Assembly: GCA_021927905.1 (NCBI GenBank)
Contig: BLLK01000047.1
Span: forward strand, 186,001-250,000
DNA from: Chaetoceros tenuissimus
Taxonomy: Eukaryota > Bacillariophyta > Thalassiosirophyceae > Chaetocerotales > Chaetocerotaceae
Length of the DNA stretch: 64,000 nt
Reading direction: 5' to 3'
In this document: positions 39,444 through 50,700 of the stretch, piece by piece
Position numbering within the stretch: the first letter of the stretch is position 1
Layout of the letters: each line of letters opens with the position of its first letter
Program-made: the position numbers and the translations under genes
The notes under the pieces: model-generated
Told to the model about the DNA's origin: nothing
Databases searched by the model: none
Seen by the model: the letters and a program-made list of their open reading frames with translations, nothing else

Positions 39444-42400
39444 CTAATGACTCAAAGATGCAATCAATTTTGAACCCAATTCTCTCATTTCTTCACTTTC
39501 ATCCAAATTTGCAATACCATATAATGTTGTATGCCACTTCTTTATATCGGATGGACTCAAAGTCTTTTCCAAAACATTATCTTTTTCGTCTAGCGTTACA
39601 ATAGCTGTGATTAACTTGAGTGAAGTGAGACGGAGAATGGATGTTTCTTCCTTTTCTATGTTGGCAGATGATCTGAGTTGCTTGTCGATAATATCCATTG
39701 ACATTTGAAACAGTGCACGAATGACCTCTTTTCTTTGCGTTGCTTCTATTGCATCAAAAGACTGAGAACGTTGGAAGCAAAAGAATAGGCACTGCATTGA
39801 TGGTGCTTGAAGTATGGATTGATTCAATGCAAGCTCAATCATGGTTGGAGCTATAGACTTAGATATGCCTTCTAGCAAATCTAACTGACAACGTTGACAG
39901 ACTATGGAAAATACATTCAGGACGGTTAGTCTGAATGAAATTGATTGCATACTTCGAAACTTGGACGTTTTGAAAAGGTCGAGCTTCAAAGCTTCCAAAT
40001 CGCCAAGAATGATGGACAAAAGATCCATTTGTAAATGTTGTAGAAAGTGAGATGAACCATTGCTTTTGTTGTCGCAGATCTTGTTCCCAAGATCATCGTT
40101 CGGTTTCACTATTTCAATGAGATGGATGTTTGACTTTTCTACATTCTGGTACACTTTCGGACTGTAAAAAGCAGTAATTCCTATCGCGAAAAAGTCTAAA
40201 GTTGCCGCAATGATGCTTTCCATCTCATTTGAGTAGATTTGCATGTCTTGTCCAATACAGTCTATAGAATGAAAGCAAAATTTTACAAAATTTCCCAATA
40301 TATCTTCCCTCATACAGTTTGGAGAAACTTGTAGTGCCCTACATGCGATGAATAACACAGCCTTGAGATGCCCCCATTCCATGTTTTCAAATTGCAACCT
40401 CTCTATCGCTTTTGATGAATATAGTATTGTCTTCTCACAAAAATACTCATAGGAAGAACATCCAATTTGAAAATCAGTTGACTCCGACGGTGAAAAGGGG
40501 AGGTATATTGCAGCTATATTGGCGGAAAGTTTGCATTCCTCTTTTGTGTACTCTTCTTGATTTTGAATGCGTTTTGACAATGCCGATGCAAGACTCATTA
40601 CACTATCATGTACTCCATTCATTTTGTTTGGTTGAGAGTGCACAAGCCTAAAATGCTCTAATGAAATTTGCTGCAAAAGCAAAAGTGGTGCAAGCCTAGT
40701 AAATATGGAAGGTTTGCCATGACTTCGGTCTTGATCTATTCTTTCCAGTTCTGAACTACATACATGACAAAGTCCCATGATTGCTGACAAGATTCTAGAA
40801 GTCGCTCTTTCCTCTGAATTATGCTGACTCGTATCATCCCCCTCTATAAGCGATCTAAGTAAGATTAATAGATCGGAGTTGTTGGGTTGTCTAAACAATT
40901 CTTTTCCACAAGATAGTAGAAGTACTCTATAGGCTGAATCGCTACATCTCTTTGAGGTAAGTAGATCCCGCCTCAACTTGGAACAAAGTTTACTCACTGC
41001 TGTAGATGAACTGAATTCCTTCAGTAGACTCGTAACTATCACACTGCTCTCAGTTTCGGATCTGCTTGTGATGGTTTTAGTTAGCACCGTTTGAGCAGAT
41101 GTCGAAACAAGGCTAGAAGAATCATTCTCAACTTGTATACGCAAAAGATGAGTGATCACTTTTTCAATAGCAATGTAAGCAAACGTAAATTCTTTGTCGA
41201 TAGCAAGCTTTTGAACATTCTTGCTTGACTTGAAAGCTGTTAGCAGCTTCTCCTCGATTGCGAGGCAAATACCCTTAGTCAGCTTTGAATGGCGGTTCTT
41301 ATCTTTGATCATATTTCCCAAAATAGTTACTTCCAAAGCATTATACCTCATTTCCGACATAAAGTATGGAACAAGAACTTCAGGCTTCAACAAAAATAGT
41401 CGTTCGCATATTGTGCTAAGGGCCTCATTTGGAGACAAAGTCTCATCCGTGTTATGTGATGACCTAATTTCTTTGACTAAATATCGGAACGACTCTGGTA
41501 CTTCAAGCTTTCCACAATCACCATCTAGGTCATGAAAGTCGCTGGGGACGCCATCTTTTCGGAAAAGTACAACATTTCTAGAATTTCAGAAGAGAGGATT
41601 AGTTTTCTTTCATACTTTGGAAACAATGCCAACTTCTCAGTGTACTTACAGTATTGCATTCGTCAACTTTAAACTTCGGCGCGATTTCGATTTCAACAGC
41701 TGAATGCAGAATTCGCTTGCACGCTTACAATCAGCGCTGGTGAGATGATTTCTGTGCTTGGATGAGGAAAGTAAGGCACACGTCTGCCGAAGTATTATTG
41801 TAGACCTTTCGTCAATGTCGTCGTTTCGACTGTCTTCCAAGGCACTATTGTTCATTTCTACGGCAGCCCCAATCATATTCAGAGTATCTGTTTTATAGTT
41901 TTCCATCTTCAAGTGATTATAATCCATAAGTGAATGAGCTATACCCCCATAGCAATGTCCACCTTTGGAATCGCCTTGTTGCAGATGAATACCCGCCAAT
42001 TCGTACGCCATAGATGTGGCTGTGTGTGTGAAGAAAGTCTCTTCCTGAATAAGTCCCACAAATTTATCCAGATTTGAGTTCTCCTTAATAGCCTCCAGTG
42101 CAATGATCCAATCATTGCATGTAGCTATTTTTAATTTGTCTTGGTAAAGTGAGGAAAGACCGTCGTCCTTTTTAGCAATCGCTTCTTCTTTCCACCTCTT
42201 TTCAGTAGAAGTGATTTGTAGCAATAATGAAAGATTACCTTCTATCGCTGATGCCAGCTTTTTCAAAGGTTCTTGCATGTCCTTGTCTGACCTTTTTGAG
42301 CTAGAAATATTCAAGAGGAAGGAAGCATATTCTAACAACCAATAAATAGCTTCGAATGCATTTACTGCAAGCAAGGACCGCTTCATATCATCTTTTTGTA

Positions 42401-43817
42401 TATGCATGCATTCCTTCAACAAGGAGGGAAGATTACTTCTCAATGAACTATCGATGAATTCAATGCTATTTTTGAGATATTGCTTGTCTTCAATGCCAGT
42501 CTCCTTTTCAAGATTATCTATACCCTGTTTGTACATCTGTACCACATGACATTTGATTGCAAAGAAAGCTCCAAGTTGCTGCAACTTTTTCCGTTTCACT
42601 ACATCCTCGTTGGAGTCTGGCTGATAAATTAGAACTTGAAACAATACATCTGTAGCACAATTTGGATTTGCATAAAACAAATTACACGCAAGTCGAACCA
42701 ATGGTGGTAGACTCTGTAAGGGATATGAATCTACATTCATGTCAAGTAACCTCAGAATCTTCTTTTCCTTTACATATGATGCAATTCCATCCAATATTGA
42801 CGTCCATACAAATTTGATATTTGCCTTGACATGAGTAGCATCCACTTGTATATACTTTTCAAGAAATACCTTCATTAGATCAATTTCGTCATTGTAGGAG
42901 AGTTTGAGATCAACCTTGCTCTTTTTCGGTTTCAACGCTTTCATCAGTCTAGATAATTCTAATGATAGAGAAGATGATATTGGCATTTCTTCTTTTTCAC
43001 CATCGTCGTCATCGGTAGCATCAGTGTCTTCACTAGTAATGGTACTAGTCTCTCGAGATTGCATTTCCAAGACATTTGATGAAGAATCTACTTCCCGAAT
43101 GAATGGCTTCTTATCCGCCAATCTCATAGTGTCTACTTCTTGTATAAGCGCATTCTTTGCATTCATTTTCGTGGATCGTTCCTTCAACCATGATTCTTCC
43201 TTCTCTACGGTAGCTACATTGAATAGAAGCGGTGAATCACCGTCATTCTCGCTTGGAAAAGTTATTGTCTCCATTTCTGTATCTAGAGATTGAATCAAAG
43301 GCTTTTTTTCTTGTTCCTCATTATGAAACATGTTCAATATTGTAGTAGACCCCTTTTCCAGTTGCTCGTCCGAATCTTTCTTTTCTAAATCTAGTAAAAT
43401 AGATGAAGTTTTGATATCTTTTCGTTTCAAAGAAGATGTCATATCTTTCTTCTTACTGCTGACTCTTTTAGACTTTTTTGAATTCAGAAATCCCTTGTTC
43501 CATTTCATACTTTGAAATGAATCATTTCTAGCTTTGTCTCTTTTTGGTGTAATATTTGAATCTCTTTCAGATGTATCTTTCTTGATATGTTCGAAGGTTG
43601 AAGAATCTTTGCTCTGTTTTTTATTTGCATGATTGAGAAAACCAGATTTCATCCATGATGACTCCTTTTGCTTGGAATCTTTTTGGAGAGTAGACTGCAC
43701 TGATGCAATCTCCTTTTGATCTTTTGATGTCTCAACATGATTTGGAACGCCATTTGTTGGACGTGTTTTTCTTTGAGATGATTTCTTCTCTTTTGAAAGC
43801 AAAAACCCCTTTTTCAT
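39444..43817 (-). CDS. Large helical-repeat protein with N-terminal KGFL and LIQxVD motifs, two exons
   Basis: Exons 43817-41650 and 41577-39444 (donor GTAAGT, acceptor TTCTAG), phase 2; 1433 aa. The N-terminal 250 residues are disordered and Lys/Ser-rich. They carry KxGFL three times (GFL at 4-6, 59-61, 109-111) and a second motif three times: KKPLIQSLD (170), KNALIQEVD (220), KKPFIREVD (235). The rest is alpha-helical with long Leu-rich stretches, compatible with ARM/HEAT-type or TPR-type repeats, but I could not assign a family. No membrane or catalytic motif. A scaffold with repeated short linear docking motifs is the most that can be inferred. Confidence 0.65.
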
Positions 43818-44249
43818 GAAAGATGTGTAAACAAGATATATTATATGGTGAGCGATGCTAGTTTAACAAGCCGATTCTATATAACTGCATCTAGTTATGT
43901 TTTTGTTGACTCTTTACTCTATTCGGTTCATTCATCTTCTTCATTTTTATATAATGGCCAAGATAGTACCTCTCATTTTTCTACCCTCTAGCTATCTACT
44001 GATGAGACATTTTAAATGGCTCTTTATCTTGTTCGTACAAAGAACATAGTAGTCGGACTTTCCCCGTTGAGAGGAAAAAGAATTTTGGAATTTTCTACCA
44101 CAAGCAAATCTAGAGATAAATTTCTTTAAATAGGAGAAGGAAGTTTTAATTGTAACTGGCTACCGTTTATTGAGAAAGAATTTTTACATGCATCTGTGGT
44201 CAAAAGATGGGAATGGAAGTGAGATCTGCATCTCCAAAACTTCAAGGCC
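43818..44249. other. Intergenic, promoter of the large repeat protein
   Basis: About 430 bp, AT-rich, between two minus-strand units. No gene supported. Confidence 0.4.
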
Positions 44250-44513
44250 TTATGATTGAAGCAGCTGGTCAAAGTGGGTAGGGAATGGAATTTCTGAGAG
44301 GTCTGCATCCGGTATTGATCCATACATTCCCATTTCTGTCAAAACGTAAAACAGCTGCCAAGCCTTGGATATGTCCAAATGCGAACTTTCATCATATGAA
44401 TCTTTACAGCGAGCATCATGTCTAGGATGTTGTATGAAGGTTAAAAATGTATACTGTACAGTGTGAAGAAAATTGACAAATTCACCATCCCCAGAAGAAG
44501 AATCCTGCATGCA
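44250..44513 (-). CDS. Small ORF, possible 3' exon, function unknown
   Basis: 87 aa from the ATG at 44511-44513. The frame is open upstream to about 44650, with no ATG, and a TGCAG acceptor-like site directly precedes the GATTCTTC at about 44508. It may therefore be the last exon of a short gene whose 5' part I could not place. The sequence (EFVNFLHTVQYTFLTFIQHPRHDARC... AWQLFYVLTEMGMYG) has non-random hydrophobic spacing but matches nothing I know. Confidence 0.3.
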   Translation of the reverse strand, partial: CMQDSSSGDGEFVNFLHTVQYTFLTFIQHPRHDARCKDSYDESSHLDISKAWQLFYVLTEMGMYGSIPDADLSEIPFPTHFDQLLQS

Positions 44514-44889
44514 ATATTCAAGCAAGAAGAGAAGGTTCAGGTGGGAATTCGAAAGAGATGAATGTAGATTATCCAGAATGTACGAGTAATCTACCGAATG
44601 TAAACTACGTACCTTACCCCTATTATCGAACAGGTTTTGTAATTCTGACTACATTTTTCTTCGTCTCAGTTTCATGTGATGATTTCTCGACATGGCTGCA
44701 GGAAAGATGAAGATAGATGAAATTTCAATAACACTGATTTATATATTCATTTCTAAAATAGGCTACTAAAATTTTGGTCGCCATTTCATTCATATGAAAC
44801 CTCGTAAAATCCCCTTTTTTAAAAGTATCATTCAATTTGAATTTTCTTTCGCTCTGCATTCTACATCTTTTTCTTAAGAGGTTTAAATT
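44514..44889. other. Intergenic, downstream of HSF-1
   Basis: AT-rich; no gene seen apart from the uncertain open frame noted at 44250-44650. Confidence 0.35.
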
Positions 44890-46074
44890 CTACACTCCTC
44901 CATTATTACTTCCAATATCATTCTGCAAAGCATTCAAAGCATTCTGAATAATCATTTGATGACGCATAGAACTTCCTTGATAATGATCTGACATGGCAAA
45001 CATTGTTGGAGTTTGAACTCCTGTCTGAGTCTGCAAAGTATTGTTGTTAAACATTTGGTTTGACATGGACTGAGCAAGGTCAGACATTTTGAGCAAGTTT
45101 GCATTTCGAGCGTTATTTGCGCTGGACATGAATGTATTCATTGCAATGGTTGATGTTGGCATTTGGGACATGAATTGATTCTGCTGAAGTGGCATCATGG
45201 TGGACATGGAAGGGAGCATATTCGAAGAGCTGTGCAAAGATGGCACAGAGGAAGCAAACGAATCGTTGCTGCTGATATTCAGTCCAGGCATCGTGGTTGG
45301 GGGAGGGGTAATCTTTTGCACATAATTGTGCATTACAACTGGCTGTGTATCATCGATACGCATGATGGATGGGTTGAAAGAGCCAGTGACAGTACTACCA
45401 CCTCCAAGACTATCTCTTCTTAGAATCTCATTTGGATCAGGACGAAAGTTCTTCTTTGGACTACAAGAAATCTTTGCAGCATTCACGTAATCTCCTTGAC
45501 GAAACGCAGGATTTACGAACGTAACCGCAGAAGATTTCTTCTTGGAAGGACGATGTTTGATGAAGCCCCAACGGTACAACTTCCTCTGGAAACTCTCGAA
45601 CTTTGCCACCTTGAAGAGGCTAGGAAGAACGTCCTTACTTAGAGCAGCTGTATCATGGATCTGGATACAGTGCTGATTGGCAGCATCTACTTTCCAGTTA
45701 ATAACATCTGAAAACTTTCCACATTCAAGAGCATACATTAACTGTAGCAAAAAGAAGAAGATGTTGGTATAAAAGTCTTGGATTATGAAAGGAGGAAGCC
45801 ATGTAGACTAGGGCGAAATGGGTTCTCTATTTTCACACAATAACAAGCAAAAGACATGCACTGCACTTACTCTCAATGGAAAGATGATAGATCTTTCCTT
45901 TCTGGATCTCTCACTCTTGGTGCGACCAGTGAAGAAAACAAGCATTTCCTCGTATAGGTCCACTTCTTCACCTTTCTCGTTGGACACATCTTTCTTGGTC
46001 AAGGCTTCCTCTTTTGTGGTGCCTTCATCTTGCACGATGGTGCTATGGAACTCCTCGTTGAAATGGTTTGTCAT
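44890..46074 (-). CDS. Heat-shock-factor (HSF)-type transcription factor 1, two exons
   Basis: Exons 46074-45871 and 45741-44890 (donor GTAAGT, acceptor CTACAG), phase 0; 351 aa. The start is the first ATG in frame (MTNHFNEEFH). The DNA-binding domain spans the intron: RSIIFPLR then LMYALECGKFSDVINW, IQIHDTAALSKDVLPSLFKVAKFESFQRKLYRWGFIKH, and SSAVTFVNPAFRQGDY. The recognition helix SFQRKLYRWGF corresponds to SFVRQLNMYGF of animal HSF. The C-terminal ~180 residues are rich in Asn, Met, Gln and Ser and disordered, fitting an activation region. No clear heptad trimerisation repeat is visible. Nuclear regulator; the targets are unknown. Confidence 0.8.
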
Positions 46075-46658
46075 TTTAATGTTGAAAGATAGGATAGGGC
46101 CGGGTGTATTTGCCAAAGTAGATGATATTATCGATAAGCTTGGATAAGCCGAATTATGGTTTTATGATAAGAGGGGTATTTTGGACCGATCCACATTTAT
46201 CAATTTTACTCTGCTCCACCGTTTTATTCTATCATAAATTGGGTTCTCTATTTGGAAGGAAGGGCAAAAATATCATAAAATGGCTTCTTAGAATCAGATC
46301 AGACAGATGTTCGAAGCTTCCTACATGACTAAGTACGTATGTATCTTCATTCTGGGAAGCAAAAAATATCAAAAATGTCAACTATGTACGTATCTAAGAA
46401 GTATGATCAGCTCAGGCCGGAAGGTTCTCAAAGAAGAATCCCTTATATAATAAGTGAAGACAACCTTTTCAACACGGGGACACTCTATCTGTATTCATGT
46501 GACATCTTGCAGGAAAAAGATTTTTCCCATCCATCATCTCTATCTCGCTTGCATATCTTTTACATTCCACAGTAAAAACTATCAGTTTCATTTAAATTAT
46601 AATCATCAACCAAGTCAAAGTAATTAGCTATGGTCAAGATAGAAAAGAAAGGAAAAAA
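46075..46658. promoter_or_regulatory. Divergent promoter region of HSF-1 and the crotonase gene
   Basis: About 580 bp. Two GAAnnTTC inverted half-site pairs, the core of a heat-shock element, occur at 46313-46320 (GAAGCTTC) and 46420-46427 (GAAGGTTC). Two are more than chance would usually give in this length but do not form a full three-repeat element. A short upstream ORF is listed separately. Confidence 0.35.
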
Positions 46659-46662
46659 ATGA
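46630..46662 (+). promoter_or_regulatory. Upstream ORF overlapping the crotonase start codon
   Basis: ATG at 46630 reads MVKIEKKGKK and stops at TGA 46660-46662. The stop overlaps the main start (46659-46661) as ATGA, in a different frame. If it is in the mRNA, ribosomes would have to reinitiate or leak past it. Confidence 0.45.
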
Positions 46663-47633
46663 AGAATTTCAGGATCTATCAACGCTCACTTTTTTCTCTT
46701 CCCAAAAGAGGCTTCTCATCGCAACAAAATGAACGAATACAAATACACAATCTCTCCAATGGAATAAAACACGTTGAACTGAATCGACCCGAGAAACTCA
46801 ATAGTCTCGATATGAAAATGTTTTCGGCAATTGCTGACACTGCCAAATCATTGATGAATGATAAAAGTCTCCGTGCCATTGTTTTATCTGGAAAAGGAAA
46901 AGCATTCTGTGCGGGGCTTGATGTCAAGTCTATTGCAAATCCTATGGAAGAAGATGATGGTGTCAAGTTTCCATCAATGAAAATGGAAGAATTACTGGAG
47001 AGACCAGAGTCGTATGACTTTATGGATAATTTACATCTCGATTCAGAGTCTATACAAAGTATGTACAGAGACATGGAAGCTGTTGGAAATTTAGCTCAAG
47101 ATGTTGCTTATCTATGGAGAAAGATTCCTGTTCCAGTCATTTGTGCTTTACAAGGTGTTTGTTTTGGAGGCGGTTTGCAAATTGCACTTGGAGCTGATAT
47201 AAGACTTGCGACTCCTGATTGTAAGTTATCCGTGATGGAAGCAAAATGGGGTTTGATACCAGACATGGCTGGAAGTATTTTTCTTCGTGAATTAGTGAGA
47301 ATGGATGTAGCCAAAGATTTGACGTTCACAGGTAGAATAGTAGATGGAATTGAAGCGGAAAAATTGGGATTGGTGACTAGAGTGGTTGATGATCCTTTAC
47401 AGGAAGCTATTCAATATGCTGAAATTATTACTAAAAAGTCGCCCGACTCCATTGCTGCTTCCAAGTTGTTACTTCAAAAGTCATGGGTTGCATCCGAAGA
47501 AAAGTGTCTGAAATTGGAGACTGAACTTCAGAAAAAGATTCTCATGTCTTATAATCAACTTACAGCTTCGGCTAGAAATTTTGGGCTTGAATTACCGTAC
47601 AAAAATAGAAAAGATTTTGACAAAGAGCAGTAA
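46659..47633 (+). CDS. Crotonase-family enzyme (enoyl-CoA hydratase/isomerase), mitochondrial-type presequence
   Basis: 324 aa, ATG at 46659. The Arg/Ser-rich N-terminus (YQRSLFSLPKRGFSSQQ) looks mitochondrial. Crotonase motifs: ELNRPEKLNSLD, SGKGKAFCAGLDVKSI and ALQGVCFGGGLQIALGADIR form the CoA and oxyanion sites. VMEAKWGLIPDMAG supplies the acidic residues (Glu194, Asp202), where classical hydratases carry their catalytic Glu. About 40 extra residues (93-140) follow the first oxyanion loop. A role in fatty-acid or branched-chain amino-acid breakdown is likely; hydratase versus isomerase is not decided. Confidence 0.8.
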   Translation: MKNFRIYQRSLFSLPKRGFSSQQNERIQIHNLSNGIKHVELNRPEKLNSLDMKMFSAIADTAKSLMNDKSLRAIVLSGKGKAFCAGLDVKSIANPMEEDDGVKFPSMKMEELLERPESYDFMDNLHLDSESIQSMYRDMEAVGNLAQDVAYLWRKIPVPVICALQGVCFGGGLQIALGADIRLATPDCKLSVMEAKWGLIPDMAGSIFLRELVRMDVAKDLTFTGRIVDGIEAEKLGLVTRVVDDPLQEAIQYAEIITKKSPDSIAASKLLLQKSWVASEEKCLKLETELQKKILMSYNQLTASARNFGLELPYKNRKDFDKEQ

Positions 47634-47752
47634 ATGTATATAGACCATTACATTATGGGAATTGTGAAGATAGATTGACTATATGACACTGTAGTATTAC
47701 GAGTAAAAAGCTTTTATATTTCTTTGTACAATAAAATATATTAAAATTGTAT

Positions 47753-50700
47753 TTACATTTGCCTTCGTCTACGAGGAGCTGGAGAAGATTTACTGCTGTT
47801 ACTATTCTTTGGGGAAGGCTGTTTTCCTTGGACAGCATTGCCAACACCTTTTCCAATCTTTGTTACACCTTTGAATAGACCTTTTCCTACAGAAAAGACT
47901 CCTTCTGCAGCTCCGGTAATTACAGATTCTGTGCCTTTCACTACCCCTGTTCCAATGGAAGTGACTCCATCTCCGATTCCTGTCAATATAGCATTACCAT
48001 CACCAGTTGCAACACCTTTCCCAATTCCTAATGCAACCTGCTGCAATCCTCCGCCTACACCTCCCACTATTTGTCCAACTCCTTTCCCGGCACCTTTGAT
48101 GATTTTGTTTCCGCCTGAGCCTACACCTTCGACAGTGCTTCCTACTCCTTCTCCAATACCACTCACAAGACTATTGACTCCTTTTCCAACTACTCCTACA
48201 CCAACGGCTTCAGTAGCAGATTGAATACCTTGACCGAGCTCAGAAGTCCCAATAGCAAGGCCCTGACCAATGCCTTGACCCACCTTTTTCACCAGAAACC
48301 CGGCTGATCTACCAGTGAGGTTACCAGCTGTTCGAAGTAAATCTCCTTCTACAAAACTATCTCTTCCGTCATCACGTCCAGATAGTACTCGCCATTCATC
48401 AATACTCGTGGATGTGAGAAGAGTGAAGACCTTCTTCTTGGCTTGTCCTAGATAAAATGCCTTCACACTTTGAATGATTCTATCAGGAGGTCCCTTCACA
48501 TTGTTACAGCTAAAGCCTGCAAATTTCATTCTTGCGCGGTCAATAGTAAAGTTCAACTTCTTCATGAAGTAAACTACAATCTTTGCACTTTGAACATTCT
48601 TCACTTGCTCATACCGTGCTGCTTGAGGATTTCGCTTAAAAGTAAGTTCAAATGCTGAAGGCCAGACATACATTTTCTTAACTGCGAATAACATGTCACT
48701 TCTTGGTGCACGATAAGTACCGTCTTCGTCGAGATCGTCTTCTTGATCGGAGGTAGTCTTGACTGCTTGGACATTGAATGATTTTGATACTCTGTCAAAA
48801 GTTACAAATGTTTCAACAGAAGATATCTCTGAAATTGCATTATTGGTTCTTGAGGCAATATCGATGAGATTCCATAGAAAATCCTCTGATGTTTTTATGA
48901 CCACCGGATTAGCCTTCTTCTCGCAATGTGCAATTTTCACTTCTAACAAGTCAATCTTTGCTAGGCCTGCATCGCCTGAACCTCTTGTTCTCAAACGCAT
49001 ATCAAGGAAGTTGTGATTTTCACCAATAGAAGAAAGCATAGTGCTCTGAGTTCCTTGTGTACAATCGAGTACTTCAATATTATGTATGATGGCTGAGAAT
49101 TGAGAACGTGCACAATCAACCTTTTCTTGTTCCTTAAAGAGTTTTTGATAATCCAACGTGAATCTTTCAAGAGCAAATGTAGACACACTTTCGTAGGAGT
49201 TTCTATATTCTGATGCTAATACATGTCTCATCGCATTACCTTGTATTGCATTGCCTTCCACTGGCTTTGAAGAGTCCAACAATGTAATTTCGAGTGCTGA
49301 CCATCGAATCCTGTAGTGCAAAAAGTCTCGATGAATTAGAGATTTGGCTTTCTTATTGATGACATTTCCATGCTTGAGATTACCAAGTTTGATTACAAAG
49401 CGACTATCTTTTGCGCCAAAGACTGTTTGAATAGCCAAGCTACCAACAGGAGATCCACTATCTAGAGCTCGTACTAAGACAACCTTCAATCCTACTTGAT
49501 CTACTTGGATTGCTGCGGAAGCACAATTAAATTCATCAAAGGCAACAGAAATCACCAACCCGTCCATGCCAGAGGCTCTTTTGACTATTGCCATTTTGTT
49601 ACTTTCGATAACGGAGTCGTGTGATCGTTGGACAGTCACTCGAGCCTTGTACTCGCCACCGTTGAACACCACGAACTCTGGGATAATATGAAGCTCAGTT
49701 TGTCTAGATAAAGTCAGTTTCCTATATGCATAGTATCCAGACATGGTCTCATCTTCCCATAAGATAGGTGTACTTTCTATACCACCTTCGCAATAAGCAA
49801 TCTCTTCGATACAGAATTCTTTGCTTCGTCTAAATCCGTCGATTCCATCCATAGAAAGATGAACAACTCTAATGTAATTATCGTCCTCTGGCAATATTGT
49901 AATTCTTCTTTTGTGCAGGGAAGAAGAAAAAGAACTGTACATGAAATTTTGAGAACTCCCTGAAACCTGCTTATTGATTCCCCAACTTTCAAAGAGAATG
50001 TCACCAGTATGGTCGACACCAAGATTGTTCACAGACAGGGTTACACATCTCGCTTCGTGATGTGTAGTGTCATTGTTAGAATCAGTAAAAGCCTCTGCCA
50101 AGTAAAAATCGCATCCACCGGTAAGTTGAGCATTCGGTTTGCCATTAGCTGTGAGAAATGGAAATGAAGAATTGATATTCCCTTTCAGTTGAGAGTTCAA
50201 GGAAAGTGGAATGTCAATCCATCCAAGTTTGTTCCATCCTGTTTTGTTCCCTCCTATGGGGTTATCAGCACATTTAAATGCACATGCGATAGATGCTCCA
50301 GCATGAAATACTTCCACAACCTCAAATGGTTTTACACTATGGATCCATGTGCCTTGATCATCATTGACAGTATAAGACTTGCTCAAAGTGCCTTGCATTG
50401 GAGTTGCTATGAGAGCTTTCACAAAGAGTTCATTTTTCAGTAAGAGTCGAGGTCTCAAATATAATTCTACAGACGGGCAGTTCTTGATGAGTGTGACCCT
50501 ACATTCCAAACGTAGAGTAATACTATGCCCAGACTGTCCCTGAGGAGGAGAACAAATCACTTCCACAATTTTTGAGCTTTCCTTCTCTCCCATTTTCCTA
50601 AAAGCGGCTAAAGGAGGCAGTTCCAATTCACCCTCAAGATCATTGTATTGTGTTGGTCTAAGCCGAAACCATACACGATTATTGCTAGATGAACCATACG

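Noticed and set aside
47838-48224. Plus-strand Pro/Thr-rich open frame
   Set aside because: Antisense shadow of the Gly-rich C-terminus of VPS13.
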